From the NCBI GenBank assembly GCA_002862165.1, contig PKCL01000460.1:1-6492 (forward strand): a DNA stretch of 6,492 bases, written 5' to 3'. Source of the stretch: Planctomycetaceae bacterium. Lineage in GTDB: Bacteria > Planctomycetota > Planctomycetia > Pirellulales > UBA1268. Of this stretch, positions 1 through 5,362 are shown in pieces; position 1 is the stretch's first letter; the number at the start of each line of letters is the position of its first letter. The notes beneath the pieces were generated by a model. The model did not search any database, had not been told where the DNA came from, and worked only from the letters and a program-made list of their open reading frames with translations. Made by a program: the position numbers and the translations under genes.

Positions 1-463
1 TGTAATACTGACCATTTTGTCGCGGCAGGGCCGAGATGACTCGTCCATGCATCGCCTTGTTGGCATAGTCAACTACAAATATACCCGGTCCTTTACGGAG
101 TTGTTGAAGAGAATTTGAATGAAGGAGCGTGATTGAAGTCTTGTCAAAATTAAGTTCACAAAAAACCCATGGTGTTTTCGAATTAATAAAAACTTCTCTG
201 ACAGAAGGGTCTGCAAGTTGTTGAGTAACTAGATCATTGGTATTGGTTAGATTTTTTGCACGTATTGACACCAGTAGCATCGCTGATTTTTCTTTTGCAA
301 CTTTTGTAGCTTCCTCGTAATCCGGTATCTCAATGATGCCTTGCTGCACTATCAAACGCGATGAGTTCGTCTGATGCTCATCTGCATAACACGGCCAACT
401 TAAAGCGAAGATGAAAATTATTGTGGCTGGTTGTACAAGGCGGCATTGACTACTTATTACCAT
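1..463 (-). CDS. Exported thioredoxin-fold-like protein, C-terminus beyond the left edge
   Basis: The minus strand from an ATG at 463 is open for 154 codons to the window edge. Seen: residues 1-27 form a signal peptide, with a hydrophobic run TIIFIFAL at 14-21 and a likely cut after CYA (25-27). The mature part then reads like a degenerate thioredoxin fold: a helix with a charged KVAKEKSAMLLVSIRA stretch (55-69), a segment LADPSVREVFI (83-93) of the type following the first strand in planctomycete thioredoxin-like proteins, and near the end GPGIFVVDYANKAMHGRVIS (125-144). No CxxC redox pair appears in the visible part, so thiol-disulfide exchange is unlikely; Cys25 would lie in the signal peptide and Cys102 stands alone. 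I match the GPGIFVVDY...HGRVIS style to planctomycete exported proteins from memory only. Start: no clear Shine-Dalgarno precedes the ATG, but the signal peptide begins right there. It is divergent from the 613-residue gene across 276 bases. Translation is confident, family assignment tentative. Confidence 0.8.
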   Translation of the reverse strand, partial: MVISSQCRLVQPATIIFIFALSWPCYADEHQTNSSRLIVQQGIIEIPDYEEATKVAKEKSAMLLVSIRAKNLTNTNDLVTQQLADPSVREVFINSKTPWVFCELNFDKTSITLLHSNSLQQLRKGPGIFVVDYANKAMHGRVISALPRQNGQYY

Positions 464-739
464 GGCAAAAAGTTTTGCTGTCTGGCGGGGAAAAATTTCT
501 TTAAAATCATGTTTCTGTCGTCGCACATATTCAATCGTTGAGGTCGAAATCCGACAATGGTCTTCCCTTGGAAACCCGAGGAAATGCAGGAAATCAACAG
601 TTTTTGACAACGATGATAGAAAAATATGCATAGAATCCTCGGACAGGCTGTAGAGTCTGCTGTAGAGTTTGATCCCCTAGAATCGTTACACTCTACCTAA
701 TCGTTTCTGTTTCCGATCCTTTTCAGTCAGGCGAATGTA
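464..739. other. Divergent intergenic region with presumed promoters
   Basis: This 276-base stretch separates two genes that point away from each other, so it should contain promoters for both. Nothing matches a clean sigma-70 pair. A TTGACA occurs at 604-609 on the plus strand, but the nearest TAGAAT (631-636) is 21 bases away, longer than usual. A second TAGAAT at 678-683 has no recognisable -35 at normal spacing. On the minus strand I see only weak candidates. The right third carries the GTAGAGT repeats listed separately. A 63-codon plus-strand reading frame (462-653) lies here but has no ribosome binding site and no protein-like composition, so I do not call it a gene. Confidence 0.5.
648..696. 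repeat. GTAGAGT repeat cluster: 12-bp tandem pair plus one inverted copy
   Basis: Two adjacent 12-mers differ by one base: ctgtagagtctg at 648-659 and ctgtagagtttg at 660-671. The heptamer GTAGAGT therefore occurs at 650-656 and 662-668, exactly 12 bases apart, and its reverse complement ACTCTAC follows at 690-696. The inverted pair (662-668 with 690-696) encloses 21 bases that include a TAGAAT box (678-683) resembling a -10 element. The last copy ends 43 bases before the ATG of the 613-residue gene. The arrangement suits an operator for a dimeric or multimeric regulator, or a weak hairpin in the leader. That role is inference; only the repeats themselves are seen. Confidence 0.5.
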
Positions 740-2581
740 ATGCTCCGTCACGTTGCCCTTGTCTTTGTTATCTCTTTTTCCAGCGTCAGTATTCTTGGAA
801 CCTGTGGTGCAGCAGACATTGCTGATTTTAGTAAACAGCCAATTGGGAAAGTTCCACCATTTAAAAAACCGAATGTGAACGCTCTGCTCGAAGCATCTAC
901 TGATCTCAGTGAGTCACTCAGGCCATTGAATAAACTTCTGTCACGAAGTGCGAGTGGTGTTAATTGGCGAAGCTATTTGGATTGGTCGGCTCTTGAGACT
1001 CAAGCACGTGCAGGAAAAAAGCTTGATGTGAGTGTCTTGTTAAAGTTGTATCGACGCTTCAACGCAGATGAAAATGGGTTGGAGATGTATCAATTTGTCA
1101 CGGTGCGACGAGCGCTCGCTGCAGCAATTGAGATCACTGTAGCCGCAAACAATGATCAAGCTTCAGAGACATACACAAAAAGAATAAAAAAGCTCAATGG
1201 TCTCATCAAGAACGCTGCAAAAGAAAAGACACCAAAGTCTCTCGACGGTGTTGGCCCTCTTTTGGCGAGATTGCTAGAGTCTCGTCAGGCATCTGGAATT
1301 GTGACGAGGATTCGAAGCGCTGTTGACCGACCAAATCTTTTCATGAGTGTTGACGAAAGCCTGCTTTCATCAGCAGTTAATCGTGTTGTGGACCGCGTGT
1401 CTCCCGTGAATGAAGTTGTATTAGGAACACCTGTGCGTGGAACGGGGCATACCAGTGGGATGGTATTCCTTGATTTTATTCCTTCTTCGCGGCAGGCGGT
1501 AACGCAGTTGTCATTTCAAGCAACAAATTTGGCGAATACGCGGAGTACGAAAGGGCCGGTTACTGTCTGCTCCGAAGGTGTGACAGAACTGTCTGCTCGA
1601 AAGCGAATTTATATCAATGATGAGCGGTTATGGGCTGATCAGACTGTTGCAACGGCTTCGACAAAAACGCGAGTAACTGGTTTAGGGATAAAAAGCCGAT
1701 TTGGTAAGAATTTCATTCGCCGTATTGCGACAAAAAAAGTTTCAGAAATGAAGCCCAAGATTGAGGCTATCAGTGGAAGACGGGCTCAGGAAAAGGTCCG
1801 TAAGGAGTTTGAGGCTGAGACAGCGAATGCAATCCGTGAAGCATCACGAGACTATGAGCAAAAATTTCGTCAGCCACTCAAAGTTCGCGGTTGGTATCCT
1901 GAATTGCTGCGGATGAGCACGACCAATGACAAGCTTACTGTCGTTGGTAGAAAAGCTTTGCGTGATCAGATTGCAGCTTTTACGAATCCTCCAAAGGCGG
2001 ACAGCGATGCTGTTTTATCGGTGCGAGTTCATGAGACGCTTGTTAACAATGCGAGCGAGATTACCTTGGCTGGCCGAACCATCACTCAAGAGTTTGTTGA
2101 AGAACAATTAAAAGAGCGTGATGGTGAATTGCCAGAATCATTAACGAGTGATCCAGATCAGCCACCATGGTCAATTACTTTCGCAAAAAGAAAGCCTGTA
2201 GAGATTAATGCTACCAACGGCAGAATTAAACTGACCGTTCGTGGAAGTCGGTATACGTCAGGCGATCGTGAATTCCCAGCAATGGATATTTCTGTTGCAT
2301 ATCGTATTGAAACGGACGCTAATACAATTCGTTTGGTGCGAGACGGTGAGGTTCAAATCTATCCCCCAGGTTTTATTCCCGGTGGTGATAAAAAGCTGAG
2401 TGTTTCTGAAACTTCGCTGAGAAGAATTCTTCAGAAGCGTTTCGGTAGGGTTTTCAAGGAGAATGTCACGGTTGATCCGCTTGAACTTCCTGACCAACTC
2501 GCTGCCGCTGGTCCACTTCCGATGGAGCAACTCGAGGCTCGTAAAGATGGGTGGATGGCCATTGGGTGGCGGAAGAAGTAG
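740..2581 (+). CDS. Exported 613-residue protein of unknown function
   Basis: I do not recognise a named family. Seen: a signal peptide (residues 1 to about 25, hydrophobic 5-20, likely cut after CGAA; the Cys at 22 does not sit in a proper lipobox). Residues 45-135 look all-helical and include a WRSYLDW...RRFNADENGLEMYQFV pattern (76-120) that I associate with planctomycete exported proteins. Residues 205-320 look strand-rich. Residues 322-378 form a long, very charged helix rich in Lys, Arg and Glu, probably coiled or amphipathic. Residues 425-545 appear to be a second alpha/beta unit (LAGRTITQEFVEEQLKER at 443-460, then alternating strands to 545). The C-terminus ends in basic RKK. Cys occurs only at 22 and 277, so there is no visible redox or metal motif. 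Start: ATG at 740 with a weak AGG eight bases upstream; it overlaps a two-codon ATG-TAA at 735-740. Two TAG stops in a row close it. It converges on the hydrolase gene. The gene is certain; the function is unknown. Confidence 0.93.
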   Translation: MLRHVALVFVISFSSVSILGTCGAADIADFSKQPIGKVPPFKKPNVNALLEASTDLSESLRPLNKLLSRSASGVNWRSYLDWSALETQARAGKKLDVSVLLKLYRRFNADENGLEMYQFVTVRRALAAAIEITVAANNDQASETYTKRIKKLNGLIKNAAKEKTPKSLDGVGPLLARLLESRQASGIVTRIRSAVDRPNLFMSVDESLLSSAVNRVVDRVSPVNEVVLGTPVRGTGHTSGMVFLDFIPSSRQAVTQLSFQATNLANTRSTKGPVTVCSEGVTELSARKRIYINDERLWADQTVATASTKTRVTGLGIKSRFGKNFIRRIATKKVSEMKPKIEAISGRRAQEKVRKEFEAETANAIREASRDYEQKFRQPLKVRGWYPELLRMSTTNDKLTVVGRKALRDQIAAFTNPPKADSDAVLSVRVHETLVNNASEITLAGRTITQEFVEEQLKERDGELPESLTSDPDQPPWSITFAKRKPVEINATNGRIKLTVRGSRYTSGDREFPAMDISVAYRIETDANTIRLVRDGEVQIYPPGFIPGGDKKLSVSETSLRRILQKRFGRVFKENVTVDPLELPDQLAAAGPLPMEQLEARKDGWMAIGWRKK

Positions 2582-2605
2582 TAGCTCGTGCCAGCAGCAG
2601 TGATT

Positions 2606-2628
2606 CTACTGATACGAAAAGTCAGTAG
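2606..2628. terminator. Possible bidirectional terminator hairpin between convergent genes
   Basis: CTACTGA (2606-2612) and TCAGTAG (2622-2628) are perfect reverse complements around a nine-base loop. The hairpin lies 24 bases after the stop of the plus-strand gene and 47 bases after the stop of the minus-strand hydrolase gene, where a shared terminator would be expected. The stem is short and neither side has an immediate run of T; the nearest on the plus strand is TTTT at 2646-2649. It may be a weak terminator, an mRNA 3'-end stabiliser, or chance. Confidence 0.35.
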
Positions 2629-2675
2629 TGAGATTCTTCGGGCTGTTTTATCCTTGTCTGATAATTGCGGAGAAC

Positions 2676-3632
2676 TTATTCCTCTGAACGGATTGCCTTT
2701 GTTATGCAATTTGCTTGAGTAATGGCTTCATCAATCGGAAGTCCTTCAGCAATGCCCGGTCGATTGTGCCCCGCAGCCGAAAGATATGCGTTCCGAAGAA
2801 TCTCGAGCCTTTTTGTGACACGTGGCAAAATGTCTTGAATGCTGTCAGGAGCCCAGGTTGGTGGGACATCAAAGTCGTTAAGGATAGCTCTGCAGATAGC
2901 CCAATGTCCTTCATTTCCGGGATGGACAGTGTCTGGAGAAAAAATAAATGCAGGATGCGATAGGTGTTTTCGTCGGAGTGACTTTTTCATCGAGCCATGT
3001 ACGTCAATGACATTCCAGCCGCTGCTGCGCTTCGTGAGTAACCACTCGGAATAGTGTTCAAGAACAGTGTCGTAGTCGGCTGAGCCTGCTGGCCCCTGCT
3101 TACCAGGACGTTGATCGTAGATCGGTGGGGTCAGATAAATAATCTGTGCTCCAGCTTGCTCAACTTTTCTATGCAGACGAAGGATGCCGGTTTGGAATTT
3201 TTTGAAGCGATTCATATCAAGTGGCTGGTAGATGCCACAGTTCATTCCGTAACACGCAAGTACGATATCAGGGCGACTGATACGAAGTACTCGATCTAAA
3301 CGTTCATGTAGAAATGGCCTTGGGAATTTTCCACCGGCGTGACCGTTCTCTGAGAGACCAGATACAGTTTCACTCGGAATCGCCATGTTAATAACGCGAG
3401 CAGCAGTACCCTGGGTCTCCATCCAGCATGTGAGATATGAAATCCATTGGCCACTGTATGCGATCGAGTCACCGAGAATTACGACTCGATTAGCTTCCAC
3501 AAGCAGGTGAGGAAGTGCTTGGTTGTCCTCGATGGGTGTGGAAGCACGAATTTGTCTGTTTGTAGAAAGTAAACCAAGCCATCCAGAGGCAAGAAAGCAC
3601 AATACAAAGGTCTGCAAACATCTCGCTATCAA
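2676..3632 (-). CDS. Secreted SGNH/GDSL-family hydrolase (probable esterase)
   Basis: This 318-residue protein probably cleaves ester bonds, for instance acetyl groups on carbohydrates, outside the cytoplasm; the substrate is not visible. Seen: a signal peptide (residues 1 to about 30, hydrophobic 8-23). Block I is VILGDSIAYSG (51-61) with nucleophile Ser56. The block II region is NMAIPSETVSGLSENGHAGG (82-101). Block III is GMNCGIY (129-135) with oxyanion Asn131. Block V is DTVHPGNEGH (234-243) with Asp234 and His237. The serine, asparagine and Asp/His positions of the family are thus all present. Oddity: Cys132 sits where Asp is usual (GxND). A tail of about 65 residues follows the catalytic core. 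Start: TTG at 3632, the only candidate that keeps the signal peptide, supported by AGGAG six bases upstream; the first in-frame ATG (residue 71) would delete the catalytic serine. It is the last gene of the minus-strand train, nine bases after the propeller gene, so co-expression is likely. Confidence 0.92.
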   Translation of the reverse strand: MIARCLQTFVLCFLASGWLGLLSTNRQIRASTPIEDNQALPHLLVEANRVVILGDSIAYSGQWISYLTCWMETQGTAARVINMAIPSETVSGLSENGHAGGKFPRPFLHERLDRVLRISRPDIVLACYGMNCGIYQPLDMNRFKKFQTGILRLHRKVEQAGAQIIYLTPPIYDQRPGKQGPAGSADYDTVLEHYSEWLLTKRSSGWNVIDVHGSMKKSLRRKHLSHPAFIFSPDTVHPGNEGHWAICRAILNDFDVPPTWAPDSIQDILPRVTKRLEILRNAYLSAAGHNRPGIAEGLPIDEAITQANCITKAIRSEE

Positions 3633-3638
3633 GCCACA

Positions 3639-3643
3639 CTCCT
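3639..3643 (-). promoter_or_regulatory. Ribosome binding site of the hydrolase, overlapping the upstream stop codon
   Basis: On the minus strand the sequence reads TAGGAG, six bases, then TTG. TAG (3644-3642) is the stop of the propeller gene, and its last two bases are the first two of AGGAG (3643-3639). Ribosomes ending the propeller gene would stop on top of this site, which predicts translational coupling. The site decides the TTG start at 3632. Confidence 0.8.
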
Positions 3644-5303
3644 AATTATCGTCTGCTTTTTTGACCGGTTCCGCGCCTTCCCTGATTGCAAAAAGGTGGC
3701 TACGGTTTGCTATGTACAGCGTGTCGTTCGCCACAATGGGCGTGGTGTAAACACTATTACCCATATTAATTTCGGTAATCAGATTCATTTTTTTGGACAA
3801 ATCAAAAATGCAAACGTCGCCGTCTTCATCACCGATGTAGACTTTGCCATCAACAAGGAGAGGAGATCCCCAGCTAGCAGCTAGCATGTCGTATGTCCAA
3901 TGTGGTTTTCCAGTTAAGACATCAAGGCAATGAAAAAGCCCACTAAAATCTGCGACGAAGAGCAGGCCATTTTTGATTGCAACCGTACCGCAGGTGCGGT
4001 GCATTGTTTCCTCAAAACCGAGTTTCCCGTTTCCGTCGGCATCAAATCCTGGGTAGTGCCAAACAGCTGCTGAGTTAGGGTTGGGGCATGCCTCCTCTCC
4101 GTTTTCCTTATCGACGGCCTGGAGACGACGATGCGGAAGTGGTGTGTTTGGATTTTCAAGACTGATGGCAAGTTCAGGGCTTGTGTCACCCCGCTTTGTT
4201 GGGTCTATACACCAGAGATGACCAGTTCCTTCACCATGTTCTGGGTCTTCACCAACTGCTATATAAACAAGACCTTTGTGAAAAACTGGCGTTCCGATGA
4301 TACTGTTTCTGTCGGCACGTCCACCGAGTGAATATTTGGACTCTTTTGGGTTGCAATCAAACAGCCAAAGAAGTTTTGCACTACCGTTACCATCTCCACG
4401 TGCGTCAAAGCTATAGACCCAGCCATCACCACCACCGAAAAATACTTGAGGTATACCGTCAACTTCTGCGTACCCGGGGCTTGACCATTGGCCATGAAGA
4501 ACGTTTGGGCCTGGTGAGGCGTCCGTCCATAAGACTTTGCCATTTCTCTTATCAACACAGATAAAGCTCGGTGCATCTGGATTTGGCAAGCTGATATGCC
4601 CTTCATCAACACCGTTGCTAGTATTTACGAAGAGTAGATTACCTGCTCCTGTGACACTGCAAGAACACATGTTGTGTTGTGACACTCCAAGCGTGGTCAT
4701 CATATTCAATACCCATACAACATCAGCTTCAGAGTTGTTTTCTGTCACTTCTTCGGTAAAAGGCCCATCATTCTCACTATCATGAAAGCCCTCTGTGTCG
4801 AGGCATTTGACCTCGCCACGACTACTCACGTACCAGAGTCGGTCACCTTCGACCAAAGGCGAGCAACAGATTCCTTGAAGAGGCCAGTCGTGTACTCGAC
4901 CTGTTGGAAGTTTTTCACTCGAATCTTGCCAGAGGAACGTCCCATCCGTAACATCGAAGGCAATGAGGCAGCCCAGATCCACTTTTGCTGGATACCGTTC
5001 GATCCAACCATTGCCATTGTTTGTTCCAACGAATATTTTTCCATTTGAGACAACTGGGTTACCGTAACTCTGGCTACCAAGTGTGGCTACCCAAGCAATG
5101 TTCTTGCTCGTATCGGACTCCCATTTTCCGGTTTCATAGTCAAACTCACCAGGCTCCCATTCGATTGGCATTCTGGCTGCTTCTGTCACATTATTTCGAT
5201 GAGGTGAACCACCCCATTGGTTCCAATCCTTGGCGGAAGCCGTTTTAGATACGGATAGAGTGAATCCTGCAAAGAAGAAAAAAAGAATACTCAAAGATCT
5301 CAC
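3642..5303 (-). CDS. Secreted PQQ-type beta-propeller protein with an EF-hand loop
   Basis: From the chosen start this is a 553-residue exported beta-propeller of the PQQ-repeat/BamB-like kind, widespread as paralogs in planctomycetes. Seen: signal peptide MRSLSILFFFFAGF...TASA (1-24, cut at ASA), then an NQWGGSPHRNN entry (28-38) and repeated blades with the Ala/Val-x-Asp...Gly-x-x-x-Trp pattern, for example IAFDVTDGTFLW (114-125), ICVDKRNGKVLW (248-259) and CLDVLTGKPHW (459-469). A canonical EF-hand loop, DADGNGKLGFEE, lies at 421-432. An acidic insertion (about 171-194) and adjacent cysteines 146-147 stand out. No quinone-binding or dehydrogenase signature is evident, so catalysis is not claimed; a binding or scaffold role is more likely. 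Start: an in-frame GTG at 5327 would add eight residues (VCHKGGGS), but AGGAGG lies seven bases before the GTG at 5303 and the signal peptide starts cleanly there. It is paralogous to the gene upstream (59-base gap) and coupled to the hydrolase downstream (9-base gap). Confidence 0.93.
   Translation of the reverse strand: MRSLSILFFFFAGFTLSVSKTASAKDWNQWGGSPHRNNVTEAARMPIEWEPGEFDYETGKWESDTSKNIAWVATLGSQSYGNPVVSNGKIFVGTNNGNGWIERYPAKVDLGCLIAFDVTDGTFLWQDSSEKLPTGRVHDWPLQGICCSPLVEGDRLWYVSSRGEVKCLDTEGFHDSENDGPFTEEVTENNSEADVVWVLNMMTTLGVSQHNMCSCSVTGAGNLLFVNTSNGVDEGHISLPNPDAPSFICVDKRNGKVLWTDASPGPNVLHGQWSSPGYAEVDGIPQVFFGGGDGWVYSFDARGDGNGSAKLLWLFDCNPKESKYSLGGRADRNSIIGTPVFHKGLVYIAVGEDPEHGEGTGHLWCIDPTKRGDTSPELAISLENPNTPLPHRRLQAVDKENGEEACPNPNSAAVWHYPGFDADGNGKLGFEETMHRTCGTVAIKNGLLFVADFSGLFHCLDVLTGKPHWTYDMLAASWGSPLLVDGKVYIGDEDGDVCIFDLSKKMNLITEINMGNSVYTTPIVANDTLYIANRSHLFAIREGAEPVKKADDN
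4008..4043 (-). other. EF-hand calcium-binding loop within the propeller gene
   Basis: These 36 bases encode DADGNGKLGFEE (residues 421-432). Asp at loop positions 1 and 3, Asn at 5, Gly at 6, Leu at 8 and Glu at 12 are what a calcium-binding EF-hand loop requires; Lys fills position 7, where the backbone carbonyl is the ligand. It lies between two blades, followed by MHRTCGTVA. The neighbouring paralog lacks it at the matching place. Calcium binding is inferred from the residues. Confidence 0.8.
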
Positions 5304-5362
5304 TGAACCGCCTCCTTTGTGACACACCCATATATCCTAGGGAATGAGAATATGAGTACAAA
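5304..5362 (-). other. 59-base spacer between the two propeller genes
   Basis: The spacer runs from the TAA of the upstream paralog to the GTG at 5303. It contains the strong ribosome binding site but no convincing terminator hairpin, so read-through from the upstream gene is expected. A TTGTAC (5361-5356) followed after 16 bases by TAGGAT (5339-5334) is at best a weak internal promoter. Confidence 0.4.
5311..5316 (-). promoter_or_regulatory. Strong Shine-Dalgarno (AGGAGG) fixing the GTG start at 5303
   Basis: The minus strand reads AAAGGAGG, seven bases, then GTG. The match to the anti-Shine-Dalgarno is perfect over six bases and the spacing is near optimal. It lies inside the longest reading frame (which opens with GTG at 5327), so it argues that the eight N-terminal codons of that frame are not translated as part of the protein. 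Confidence 0.85.

Noticed and set aside
604..636. TTGACA (604-609) with TAGAAT (631-636) as a promoter for the 613-residue gene
   Set aside because: The 21-base spacing exceeds the usual 16-19, so it is mentioned in the intergenic entry but not called.
462..653. 63-codon plus-strand frame in the divergent intergenic region
   Set aside because: It has no ribosome binding site, its ATG overlaps the opposite-strand start of the edge gene, and the product (many Arg, Cys and Ser with no hydrophobic or domain pattern) looks random.
740..2581. Lipoprotein status for the 613-residue protein
   Set aside because: The Cys at residue 22 is preceded by Leu-Gly-Thr, which does not fit a lipobox; an ordinary signal peptidase site nearby fits better.
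2258..2709. Two overlapping minus-strand frames (2258-2530 and 2431-2709) inside or across the end of the 613-residue gene
   Set aside because: They lie antisense to a clear coding sequence, have no ribosome binding site, and the products have no recognisable pattern. One also overlaps the 3' end of the hydrolase.
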